From JBJMHZ01 sp045807125 (GTDB lineage: Bacteria > Actinomycetota > Actinomycetes > JAWWOL01), in assembly GCA_045807125.1 (NCBI GenBank), contig JBJMHZ010000016.1, forward strand, positions 62,001-126,000: a stretch of DNA of 64,000 nt, given 5' to 3'. A model generated the notes under the pieces. The model ran no database searches and had not been told where the DNA came from. It saw only the letters and a program-made list of their open reading frames with translations. The translations under genes and the position numbers were made by a program. This document shows positions 47,399 through 55,001 of the stretch, piece by piece. Positions within the stretch are counted from its first letter, which is position 1, and each line of letters starts with the position of its first letter.

Positions 47399-48816
47399 AC
47401 GGAACGCTGCTCCCGCCCGGTAAGCAGCCCCCGGTCGCCGTCGTCCTCGAGACGTCAGCCTCGGCCTCGCCCGCATGGCAGGCCGCAACATGGCTGCTGT
47501 GCGACCTCGTCAGCCGCGGCCTCGGGCACGCCTCGACGCTCACGATCGTCACCGGCGACACCACCGCCGTCATCGCCCTGCCGGGCGTCGCAGTCGGCGC
47601 AGCTTTCGGGCCCGCCCTCGTCGCCCGCTCCGCCGCGGTCGGCGGCGTTCCGGCCGTCCTTTCCGACATCGCACCGCTGGACGCGATCACCGTCCGCGTC
47701 GGGCCCGGCAGGTCGGCCGCAGGCCTCGAGGTCATCGCAGACAACTGGGCCGGCGGCGTCCGCACCCCAGGCGAAGCCCCTCACCTCGGCCTCGACGAGC
47801 CGACCCTGTTCATCGGCTCGCTCATCGGCGCCTGCCACGCCGCGGCCGCCCTGTTCCGCCAGGCCCGACTCTCCGAGCCCGGCCACAGCAGCGTCTGGCA
47901 CGACGCCTGGACCCTCCAGCTCAGCAATCTCACCGACGCCACGCCCTCCGCCGGCCCCAGCCGCGCCGACCTCCGCCTCGACGACCTGGTCCTCGCCGGC
48001 ATGGGCGCCGTCGGCAACGCTTTCGCCCTCACCACCCTCACCCACCCCGGCGCCACGGGAACCCTCCGCGCCGCCGACTACGACCACATCGACCTCACCA
48101 ATCTCAACCGCTGCCTGCTGTTCGTCCGCGACCACCTCGGCCAGCTCAAGGCCGACATCGCCAACGACGTCACCCGCGACCTCGGCCAGCCCCACGCGGC
48201 CTTGCTGGTCATACCCGAGCGCGCCGAGCGGGCGTTCCGCAACACCCCTGTCCCCGCCCTCGTCAGCGTCGTTGACACCAACCGCGCCCGCGAAGCGATC
48301 AACCAGCTCGTTCCGCGGATCGCACTCGCCGGCAGCACCTTTAACCTGCGAGTCCAGACCAACACGTTCGGCCAGCCCGGTCCCTGCCTGCGCTGCGGCA
48401 ACCCGCCCGAACCGGTGGAACCGGACCGGGACGTCAAGGCCAGGGTGCTCGCCGCCAAGGCGGACGAGCTCGAAGAGCTGGCCGTCCAAGCCGGCCAGAC
48501 CGTCGGGGAGCTCCTCACTTGGGCATCCGCCCCCGGCTGCGGCGAGCTCGACGCCACGGTCCTACCCGCCCTCCGGCACGAGGGGCCCGCCACCTTCTCG
48601 GTCGGGTTCGTCTCCGCCCTCTCCGGCGTCCTGCTCGCCGCGACCGCGATCCGGGCCCAGCACCGGCCTCTAGGCGCTCCGATGATCGCCCGGGCGCAGC
48701 TCCTCCGGCCGGGCGGACGCCTTCAGGGGCCGCAGCCGTCAGCCGCAGATCCCGAGTGCCCTGCCTGCGGGCCGCGAGGCGCACTGCCAAGGACATGGCG
48801 ACGGATCTGGGAGTGA
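47359..48816 (+). CDS. ThiF/E1-like Ubl-activating enzyme with extra N-terminal domain
   Basis: 485 residues from GTG 47359 (GGAGGAGG upstream, 40-bp overlap with JAB). Residues about 20-200 are an unrecognised alpha/beta domain, possibly an inactive adenylation-like domain. From 209 the ThiF/MoeB fold is clear: nucleotide loop AGMGAVGN (214-219), DYDHIDLTNLNR with Asp240, Asp242 and Asn248-x-x-Arg251, Lys264 in LGQLKADIA, and Asp306. Cysteine pairs CLRC (343/346) and CPAC (467/470) should bind zinc. Cys394 (APGCGEL) is the best catalytic candidate. It would adenylate the Ubl and load it onto itself or the E2. Confidence 0.85.
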   Translation: MGDDLGARHASTLNGTLLPPGKQPPVAVVLETSASASPAWQAATWLLCDLVSRGLGHASTLTIVTGDTTAVIALPGVAVGAAFGPALVARSAAVGGVPAVLSDIAPLDAITVRVGPGRSAAGLEVIADNWAGGVRTPGEAPHLGLDEPTLFIGSLIGACHAAAALFRQARLSEPGHSSVWHDAWTLQLSNLTDATPSAGPSRADLRLDDLVLAGMGAVGNAFALTTLTHPGATGTLRAADYDHIDLTNLNRCLLFVRDHLGQLKADIANDVTRDLGQPHAALLVIPERAERAFRNTPVPALVSVVDTNRAREAINQLVPRIALAGSTFNLRVQTNTFGQPGPCLRCGNPPEPVEPDRDVKARVLAAKADELEELAVQAGQTVGELLTWASAPGCGELDATVLPALRHEGPATFSVGFVSALSGVLLAATAIRAQHRPLGAPMIARAQLLRPGGRLQGPQPSAADPECPACGPRGALPRTWRRIWE

Positions 48817-49066
48817 ACGCGGGGCACTCATGTCCGTCACGCGAACACGACACGCTTGCCATCAGGAAACGAAAGGGCCGTTCTTGATGTCGTCGAGCCC
48901 GCTGAAAAGGGGCAGGTGCGTCGCTACCCGCTCGGCCGGCGTCCGCTTATGCCGCCAACCGGTCGCCCAATACGACGCACCATCGGCGTGGTCTCGTGCG
49001 AGCACCGGGCGAGTCGGCGTCGCCGCGGCCGGTCGGAGCGAACGCGCGATAGCGCTCGAGCGACGG

Positions 49067-49364
49067 TCATCTGGCGCGGCGGACCGCGCGGGTAAGCGTC
49101 CGGCGTACCCACTCTGCTCGGGTCTCGCCGGCGGCCTCAGCGGCCCTGGTGGCCGCCTCGTCTAGTTCGGACGAGATACGCACCCGCAGCAGCGGGGAGT
49201 CCGCGGACTTCGACAACGACGGCCGCCCGCGCTTGCGCCTTGCCGACCGCGTCCTCGACCGCCGACTCCACGTAGGCCTCGTCGACGAAGCGGCCCTTTC
49301 TGTCACGGAGCACCTCGTCGTCGGCCACGTCGGCACCGAGGACGTACCCCTTGCGGCCGGCCAT
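49067..49364 (-). pseudogene. ribbon-helix-helix-type antitoxin, frameshifted
   Basis: It starts MAGRKGYVLGADVADDEVLRDRKG at ATG 49364 with GGAGG upstream. Near 49225-49235 it must shift frame to continue GRPSLSKSADSPLLRVRISSEL and end in a basic helix (EWVRRTLTRAVRRAR). With the gene upstream it makes a small toxin-antitoxin-like unit. As sequenced the DNA-binding or toxin-binding half is out of frame. Confidence 0.55.
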
Positions 49365-49369
49365 GCCGC

Positions 49370-49606
49370 TCACCTCCGCAGCCCTGTCGGCATCACATGG
49401 ATGACGACGTCCTCGTCGCCGCGGTCTAGCGCGACGATCTCCAGCTCGATGCCGCGATCGTCCTCACCGATCCAGACGAGCCGCGCGTCATGCGAGGCTA
49501 TCGCCGCCACTCGCACCGGCTCGACGGAGTTGATCACCGTCATGGCGTGGGCCTTGCTGACACGGTGGCGGAGCGCTGAGCGGTACCACCGAACCAGTCG
49601 GTGCAC
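49370..49606 (-). CDS. small toxin-like protein
   Basis: 78 residues from GTG 49606, ending just before the antitoxin-like gene (GTGA at the shared boundary). Core: RWYRSALRHRVSKAHAMTVINS, then DARLVWIGEDDRGIELEIVALDRGDEDVVIHVMP. Small proteins of this shape occur in actinobacteria with RHH-type antitoxins. I infer a BrnT- or RelE-like role from context only. An upstream extension in the same frame overlaps the tRNA-derived repeat and is not credible. Confidence 0.5.
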   Translation of the reverse strand: MHRLVRWYRSALRHRVSKAHAMTVINSVEPVRVAAIASHDARLVWIGEDDRGIELEIVALDRGDEDVVIHVMPTGLRR

Positions 49607-49940
49607 TCGAATATTGGGGCACGGAAAGAAGCGCAACGAGCGACCCCGCGAGCGTCCCCGCGACCTTCGACGGCCGTGTCCCTTCGTGCCCCATCGGGCG
49701 CATACTCGGGGTGCCAGTCCCCTACTTAGGAGGCTCCTTGCTATGACCGCCGCGCTCGCCCGAGCGCAGCAGGCGGTCGATCTGGGCGCTTCTGCCCGCT
49801 TCCAAGCTGGCCATGCCGGTTCGATCCCGGTCACCCGCTCTCCCAGGTCAGAGCCGTCGCCCGCGCGCCTCGCGGGACGCTACGCGCTGCCGTCCCCTCC
49901 ACCCAGGCCAGGTGGCAAAGGCAAGATCGGTCGACCTAGC
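49607..49940. other. intergenic stretch with a tRNA-derived repeat
   Basis: No convincing gene. It holds the third copy of the tRNA-Gly 3'-half repeat (49799-49852). Short frames on either strand have no start signals or family likeness. Confidence 0.6.
49799..49852 (+). repeat. third, diverged copy of the attachment repeat
   Basis: 54 bases matching 51392-51445 with four mismatches, including the flank CCCAGGTCAGA that attL lacks. Two of the changes swap a C-G pair in the T-stem and so keep it paired. The copy seems to derive from a working tRNA gene of another genome or paralogue, not from simple decay. Confidence 0.8.
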
Positions 49941-50504
49941 TCACCACCGTAATTGGTCCGCGGCCAGCGCCGAGATGTCCTCCTCCGAGATCCGCGTGCC
50001 TCCGATGACCCGCGCGCTGCCGAACGGATCAGTGGCCGAGCCACTGGGCAGGACGAGGACGACCTCGTTGTAGAACACGTACAGCTGGAGATCGTGGCCG
50101 AGCTGCGCCTCGCTCGTCGGGATGTTGACGGGGTAGCTCTGCGCCCCACCGCCGGTTACGTACACGACGAGCGTGTTCTGGCCGCCGAACGTGTTGTTGC
50201 CCGGGTTGCTCGGCGAGGAGTTGCGGGAGACCGCTATCGAGTTGGGCGCGTACCCGCTGCTCGACAGGATGCCGGCGAGGCGGCCATACATCGGCTGGTT
50301 GTTGATGATCAGCAACAGCGCGTTTGGAGTCGCGTTGAAGATATAGACGTCGCCAAGCGCCGAGGAGGACGGATCCTGCCCAGACAGCTCCGGCACCTGA
50401 GCGGCAAGCGCTTCCAAGGATGCTCTGCGCAGTTGACTCCAGGGGTCATCACCCGAAGCAGCGGACATCGCGTCAGCGAAGTAGCGCGCTAGCTCGTCGC
50501 TCAC
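49941..50504 (-). CDS. hypothetical protein, partner of nucleotidyltransferase-like gene
   Basis: 187 residues from GTG 50504, which overlaps the stop of the upstream gene as GTGA. An N-terminal helical part (VSDELARYFADAMSAASGDD) is followed by a beta-rich region with Ser/Asn/Gly loops (GDVYIFNATPNALLLIINNQ, NTLVVYVTGGG). No signal peptide is visible. I do not recognise it; strict coupling suggests it works with, or neutralises, the protein encoded upstream. Confidence 0.6.
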   Translation of the reverse strand: MSDELARYFADAMSAASGDDPWSQLRRASLEALAAQVPELSGQDPSSSALGDVYIFNATPNALLLIINNQPMYGRLAGILSSSGYAPNSIAVSRNSSPSNPGNNTFGGQNTLVVYVTGGGAQSYPVNIPTSEAQLGHDLQLYVFYNEVVLVLPSGSATDPFGSARVIGGTRISEEDISALAADQLRW

Positions 50505-51016
50505 CACTCCACCTCCACGAAGCCCTTCCTCTTCCCTTGGACGACTTCCTTGCGCTGGTCGGTGACCTGGGACCAAATCTCCTCCCATAGCCGCCTACCA
50601 GCAACGTCCGTCACTTCGACCACGAAGGCGTCGATGAGACCGCCCATGGGCTGCACTCTCGGCGTGACCACGTAGGGTTGCTCGGAAGTTACGCCTTGCA
50701 GCGTGAGCAGTTGACTCAACCTTGCCCAGTCCTCTGGCGAGAAGTCAGCTACCAACGAGCGATCTATCAGCAGAGCCAAGTCGACATCGTGGGGTGCCGC
50801 CCAGTCCTTGTGAGTCACGAACCCGCCGTCGACCCACAACACACCTCTCGGCACCAAAGCCCTGAGCACCTGGAGGTACAGCTCCAATCCGGTGAAGATC
50901 ACCCGCCGTTCATCCGCGTACGGTGCCTTGTCCACGAACGTCTCGCGAAGCTCCTCCAGCGTCGCTCGATGGATGCCGGCCGGCAACAGACCATCGGAGG
51001 TCAGATCGGGCAGCAC
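50501..51016 (-). CDS. nucleotidyltransferase-fold protein (DUF6932-like)
   Basis: 171 residues from GTG 51016 (AGGGAG upstream). It opens MLPDLTSDGLLPAGIHRAT and has VLWVDGGFVTHKDWAAPHDVDLALLI. The GxFVT...P.DVD pattern resembles the G[GS]-x-D-x-D active site of a reduced nucleotidyltransferase, as in DUF6932-type proteins. It is first gene of a two-gene unit at the right edge of the island. It may be a toxin, antitoxin or defence component; the family call is from pattern. Confidence 0.6.
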   Translation of the reverse strand: MLPDLTSDGLLPAGIHRATLEELRETFVDKAPYADERRVIFTGLELYLQVLRALVPRGVLWVDGGFVTHKDWAAPHDVDLALLIDRSLVADFSPEDWARLSQLLTLQGVTSEQPYVVTPRVQPMGGLIDAFVVEVTDVAGRRLWEEIWSQVTDQRKEVVQGKRKGFVEVEW

Positions 51017-51526
51017 GCCATCTCCCTAGGTCGGCACACGACGAAGAATAGCGGCGAATCGGGCTACAGACGGTGTCAGCCACGCATCAGTCCAAGACCC
51101 GGCGCAGCGTCAGGCAGTGTCGCTCGCCATCGCCCCGTCGTCACTGCATACGTAACGAGCTCCCCACCTTCGCTTCCGACGATGTTGAGGACGGCTTGGC
51201 ATCGCTCCGAGACTAACTGTGCTGGCTCACGCGGCTTCCGTCACAGCATCTGCATCCCGGCCGTGCCCTTTCGCGTGCCCTGTAGCTACGGGGCTCCACA
51301 GGGACTGACGGGTCACCCCGGGGGCCAGCGCACTGCCGCTGACCTACGCCTACGGCTACACCCGCGTGTCAGCGCGACAGGCGGTGCCGACCTTCCAAGC
51401 TGGCCATGCGGGTTCGATTCCCGTCGCCCGCTCTCCCAGGTCAGATGCGGTTTGCCTCCCGCTCGGTGCCTCGGCCTGAGGGCCGCGCGCCCTCATCGGA
51501 CGGCAGCCATCAACCGAGCGCTCCTG
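51017..51526. other. non-coding right end of island and junction
   Basis: Apart from attR (51391-51437) I see no gene, RNA or clear promoter here. The frames present lack family likeness. The chromosome resumes after 51437. Confidence 0.6.
51391..51437 (+). repeat. attR: 47-bp direct repeat of tRNA-Gly 3' half
   Basis: Identical to 39682-39728. It is the original chromosomal 3' half of tRNA-Gly displaced by insertion; the matching 5' half is absent. Confidence 0.92.
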
Positions 51527-52042
51527 TCACGTGGGGTCAATGGCGAGGTCTCGGTAGGCGGGGGTGAGCTCGGACCAGCGGGCATGCCAGTCGGCCGCCT
51601 CGCGGCCTTCGACGTGCGCGGTCAGATCCTCCACGTGCGCCTGCCAGCCTGCCCCGTAGCCCGGTAGCTCATTGAGGAGGATGCCGCTCTCCTCGATGAC
51701 GAGACGGGTCTTGTCCTGCTCGGGGACGAGCGTGGCATCGATGACGGTCTCGTCGGGCGCGCCCGGGGACAAGGTGACGGTCAGGCGGGACGGCGCTTGG
51801 CAGACATCGATCCGGCCTGGGCCGTCCCATGAACTGGTGAACCGGGCGTGGATCCGTCCCCCCAGGCGGAGATCGCCGTCGACGTCGGCGATCCAACGGG
51901 CCAGGCGGCGTGGATCGGTGAGCGCGGACCAAAGGTCATCGATGTCGGTGTCGTACAGATCCTCCATCCGGACGGCCCCCTTGCCATCCTGCGTGCGGCG
52001 GAACGCACCCAGGATGCGGACGCTTGCGGGGATGCTGGTCAT
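51527..52042 (-). CDS. SRPBCC (AHSA1-like) domain protein
   Basis: 171 residues of the START/Bet v1-like fold: MEDLYDTDIDDLWSALTDPRRLARWIADVDGDLRLGG, a typical AHSA1 entry, then strands ending in GWQAHVEDLTAHVEG. It probably binds a small hydrophobic ligand. It lies 30 bp after an ArsR-type regulator, a very common pair in actinobacteria. Confidence 0.88.
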   Translation of the reverse strand: MTSIPASVRILGAFRRTQDGKGAVRMEDLYDTDIDDLWSALTDPRRLARWIADVDGDLRLGGRIHARFTSSWDGPGRIDVCQAPSRLTVTLSPGAPDETVIDATLVPEQDKTRLVIEESGILLNELPGYGAGWQAHVEDLTAHVEGREAADWHARWSELTPAYRDLAIDPT

Positions 52043-52072
52043 GAGCGGCTCCTTAGGTCAGTTCGTGCGGCC

Positions 52073-52387
52073 TCATAGTTCGGACTTGCCTCGGCCGACC
52101 TCGGCATGAAGGGCATCCAGACGCTGCTCCCACAGGGCGCGATACCGACCCAGCCACGCGTCGACCTCGGCCAGCGGCTCCGGGCGCAGGCTGTAGATCC
52201 GCCGCTGCGCGTCGTGCTGCACATCGACGAGCCCGGCGTCGCGCAGCACCCGGAGGTGACGGGAGACGCCCGGCCGGGCGATGGGCAGCAGGTCAGCCAG
52301 TTCGCTGACTGCGGCCGGATGGTCCCTCAGCACTTCCAGGACCGTCCGTCGGCTCGCGTCCGACAACGCGTGCAGCACTGCGTCCAT
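52073..52387 (-). CDS. ArsR-family transcriptional regulator
   Basis: 104 residues. Winged helix with LHALSDASRRTVLEVLRDHP, recognition helix LLPIARPGVSRHLRVLRDAGLV and the wing VDVQHDAQRRIYSLRPEPL. No metal-binding cysteine box, so it belongs to the SRPBCC-linked subgroup. It likely represses its own two-gene operon. Confidence 0.92.
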   Translation of the reverse strand: MDAVLHALSDASRRTVLEVLRDHPAAVSELADLLPIARPGVSRHLRVLRDAGLVDVQHDAQRRIYSLRPEPLAEVDAWLGRYRALWEQRLDALHAEVGRGKSEL

Positions 52388-52473
52388 GGCGCTAACGTAC
52401 CCAGCCTGTTACGTAACAGTCAAGGTACATACACTGATGGCCCGCCGTACGGGTGCCCGGCTGCCAGGGGACC

Positions 52474-53418
52474 TCAGCCGCCGGAGACGAGCACCGCTCT
52501 TGCCTCTCCTACTCGCAGCGGCCGCTGGGTGGTGTAGTCGACGGCGGCCGTGTCCAGGTCGCGGGTGCCCACCTGGTAGTCGACGACGTACGAGGGCGTC
52601 CAGCGCACCGTCACGCTCAGGGGGTACGTGCCGCGCGCGTCGTACGTCGCGACGACGCCGGTGCCGGCCCGGCCGTCGTGCGCGGTGTAGTAGGCGCTGT
52701 CGACCCGCGGGTCGGGGGTGACGCCGGGCACGTACGGCGTGCCGGCCGTCTGCAGGGTGCGGGCGGCGCTGCCGTCGCCCAGGCGCCACGTCCAGGCGCC
52801 CGTCACCGTCAATGTGACGCTCACCCCGTCGACGGTCGCGCTGACCGCGTGCATGGGGTCGTCCGGGCGCCCGGTGCGCGGGTCGACCGCCCAGAGAACG
52901 GTCGGTAGGTGCACGAGGGTGGCCCCGGCCGGCGCCGACTCGATGCGCGGTGGCCCGAGCGGCAGGCGGCGCATGAGCTGCGCGACCACGTCGCTGTCGA
53001 GCGTGGCGCGGTCGACGAAATCGCCGTTGCCCAGGCAGGCGGTGCCGACGTTGCCGAGGGCCTCGGGCTGGGTGCCCCGGAAGATGAAGTAGAGCAACGC
53101 CGTCTTGTCTCGGGCCCGGCAGAGCGTCAGAGCCGGCCCGCAGAGCGCGGCGTCATCGCCAGGAGCGTTTCCTCTGCACGCCGGTGCGAAGTCGTAGTAG
53201 TACCGCGGCCCGGTACCGCCTCCGCCGCCGCTCTCACCAGTGGCGGCCGCAATCTTGTGCAACGCATTGACCGTGAGCACGTACCCCTCATTGGAGTGCG
53301 AGCTGCTGCCCTGCGGAGGGGGGCACTCGTAGCACAAGTCAGCCAACGCGGTCCCCGGTGCGGTCAGGACACAACCCATGATGAAGATCGCCGCGGCAGG
53401 GCGAGCCCAGCAACTCAT
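52474..53418 (-). CDS. secreted protein of unknown function
   Basis: 314 residues from ATG 53418, overlapping the upstream lipoprotein stop as ATGA. A signal peptide (AAAIFIMGCVLTAPGTALA) precedes a short Cys-containing segment (CYECPPP), a Gly-rich linker and a beta-rich C-terminal half (GVSVTLTVTGAWTWRLGDG, PLSVTVRWTPSYVVDYQVG). No catalytic motif seen. Confidence 0.65.
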   Translation of the reverse strand: MSCWARPAAAIFIMGCVLTAPGTALADLCYECPPPQGSSSHSNEGYVLTVNALHKIAAATGESGGGGGTGPRYYYDFAPACRGNAPGDDAALCGPALTLCRARDKTALLYFIFRGTQPEALGNVGTACLGNGDFVDRATLDSDVVAQLMRRLPLGPPRIESAPAGATLVHLPTVLWAVDPRTGRPDDPMHAVSATVDGVSVTLTVTGAWTWRLGDGSAARTLQTAGTPYVPGVTPDPRVDSAYYTAHDGRAGTGVVATYDARGTYPLSVTVRWTPSYVVDYQVGTRDLDTAAVDYTTQRPLRVGEARAVLVSGG

Positions 53419-54032
53419 TGGGGCCCACCAAAGAACACTCGCTCGACGAACCATCGGCCCTGCAAATAACGCAGGAAAAGCTGGTCCGTCTGACGCTTGA
53501 CGTCCGTGAGCTTGTCCACTCGGTGGCCAGACTGGTCCACCAGCGGCATGCTTCGCAAAGAGAACGTGACTGTGGCTACTGCAGCGTTTCCTATCGGCTT
53601 GGCGACCGTCAGGGCCTGCAGCTTGTAGCCATCGCCCTCGAAGTGCTCTCTCTTCTTGGCAACACGATCGATGAGGGCGATTTGACTCCGGCATTCACAG
53701 CCTGCGCGGGTATAACGCCTAAGAACAGCGGTCCTCCCCGTGTTGAGAGCCTGGTTAGCCGTCAGGTAGTAGGAGCGGACGAAGACCTCGGCGCCCTGCT
53801 TGGTGAACGGCGTCTTGGGCGGCGGGCCGGCCTTGGCCAGCGGCACGGAGGAGCTGGCGGACGGGGTGACGCTGCTCGGGGACGCCGATGTGGTCGACGC
53901 GGCGCTCGGCAGCGGCGTGAGAGTTGGCGAGGTTCGCGCGTCGCTTGCCGTGCAGGAGGCGGTGGCGACGCCCAGCACCACGACCGTCGCCAGGACGAGC
54001 GCCTCGACTCGCGACCTCCCCCTCATGATCAT
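53415..54032 (-). CDS. DUF6318-like lipoprotein
   Basis: About 205 residues; ATG 54032 or 54026. A lipobox-type signal (VVVLGVATASC) is followed by a Ser/Thr/Pro-rich linker and a globular domain (FTKQGAEVFVRSYYLTANQALNTG... AGCECRSQIALIDRVAKKREHFEGDGY) of the DUF6318 type. It is membrane-anchored outside the cell and translationally coupled to the secreted protein after it. Confidence 0.7.
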   Translation of the reverse strand: MIMRGRSRVEALVLATVVVLGVATASCTASDARTSPTLTPLPSAASTTSASPSSVTPSASSSVPLAKAGPPPKTPFTKQGAEVFVRSYYLTANQALNTGRTAVLRRYTRAGCECRSQIALIDRVAKKREHFEGDGYKLQALTVAKPIGNAAVATVTFSLRSMPLVDQSGHRVDKLTDVKRQTDQLFLRYLQGRWFVERVFFGGPQ

Positions 54033-54144
54033 GAGTGGGGATTCTGGCGCACCGCCGCAAATCCCTGCAAGGCGGGTGTCACCTCCTGTGGACATCGTGA
54101 GCGTCGCCGCTCGACCGGTGCGTCGGCGGAGACGGCGGCAGCAC

Positions 54145-54972
54145 CTATGGGCGCCACAGGAGCAGGCGCATGTCCTGGAGCCGCTCGGCGAAGGTCCCCG
54201 CCGGTGACGCCGCACGCAGCAGGTCGCGCAGGTCACCGACGAACGAGGGAAGCCGGTCGCCGAACAGATGCGGCGCGGCGCTGGACAGCGACAGCACCGA
54301 GGCGATCACTTCGTCCTCGGTCCGGATGAACGCGTCGCCGCCCGGGGCCGGGATGATCTCCGGGCCGGTCAACCGGGCCCCGCGAAATGCCTGCTCCTCA
54401 TCGTTCGGCAGCGAGCCGGTCACTGCCTGCTGGCCGGCGCGCCGGCGCGGCCCCAGGTAGGTCCGGACCAGGTCGTTGATGCGGTCGCGCGGCGGTAGCG
54501 GATGCGGGAGCCCGGCCGTGTCGGATGCGCCCTCGCGGGTGGTGGCGCCGACGTGAACGCAGCAGCCGTCAGGGGCGAGCCAGCCACGGACCTTGCGGGC
54601 GACGACGCGCCGGTCCATCCAGTGGAACGACTGAGCCAGCGTCACCACGTCGACCCGAGGCAGGTCCTCCGGCAGGTCCTCGGCCGCCGAGCGCACCCAT
54701 TCGACGTTCGCCACGCCCCGGCGACGGGCTTCGTCCGCGCCGACCGCGAGCATCTGCGCGTCCGCGTCCACCGCGAGGACATGCGCGAACAGCGGTGCGA
54801 GCAAGAGCGTGAGCGACCCGGGCCCGCAGCCGAGATCCAGCAGGGTGCCGCGGCCGTCCAGGCTCAGCCGCTCGCCCAACGCGTCGGCGAGCCGCTGCGG
54901 GTACGGCAGCCGTCCGATGCGGTAGTGCTCGGCGCATCCCGCGTACAGCGAGTCGTCCCAGAGCCGTGGCAC
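54145..54972 (-). CDS. class I SAM-dependent methyltransferase
   Basis: 275 residues from GTG 54972. It has motif I LLDLGCGPGSLTLLL, the acidic residue in VLAVDADAQML and AQSFHWMD typical of the SAM methyltransferase subgroup around UbiE/COQ5. The substrate is unknown. It follows another methyltransferase gene. Confidence 0.85.
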   Translation of the reverse strand: MPRLWDDSLYAGCAEHYRIGRLPYPQRLADALGERLSLDGRGTLLDLGCGPGSLTLLLAPLFAHVLAVDADAQMLAVGADEARRRGVANVEWVRSAAEDLPEDLPRVDVVTLAQSFHWMDRRVVARKVRGWLAPDGCCVHVGATTREGASDTAGLPHPLPPRDRINDLVRTYLGPRRRAGQQAVTGSLPNDEEQAFRGARLTGPEIIPAPGGDAFIRTEDEVIASVLSLSSAAPHLFGDRLPSFVGDLRDLLRAASPAGTFAERLQDMRLLLWRP

Positions 54973-55001
54973 GCCCGTGATGATAGGGGCCCCGATGGCG
55001 C

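Larger units (their letters stand above)
39682..51437. mobile_element. tRNA-Gly-integrated genomic island (about 11.7 kb)
   Basis: The island is bounded by a perfect 47-bp direct repeat of the tRNA-Gly 3' half and starts with a tyrosine integrase gene next to the tRNA. It holds transposase remnants, candidate defence and toxin-antitoxin genes and the ubiquitin-like operon. Parts such as 41745-44100 and 50500-51020 look less GC-rich than the flanking core. No conjugation or phage structural genes are visible, and the integrase is frameshifted, so it now looks immobile. Confidence 0.88.

Noticed and set aside
45992..48816. CBASS type II (Cap2/Cap3) reading of the E1/E2/JAB genes
   Set aside because: No CD-NTase or effector is next to the operon, E1 and E2 are separate proteins, and a dedicated Ubl gene is present. 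The nucleotidyltransferase-like gene at 50.5 kb does not look like a cGAS-like enzyme.
45992..48816. Sulphur-carrier (ThiS/MoaD/CysO) pathway reading
   Set aside because: JAB plus ThiF plus Ubl also occurs in sulphur transfer, but the E2-like gene and absence of cysteine-synthase, thiazole or molybdopterin genes favour conjugation. Kept as the main alternative.
48817..49066. Small plus-strand gene after the E1-like gene
   Set aside because: Available frames have no ribosome site or recognisable sequence and overlap the antitoxin remnant.
49799..49852. A complete second tRNA-Gly gene
   Set aside because: No 5' half or acceptor partner is found upstream; only the 3' half is present.
50678..51667. 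Plus-strand frame of about 330 residues across attR
   Set aside because: It crosses the nucleotidyltransferase-like gene in antisense and the repeat; no motif.
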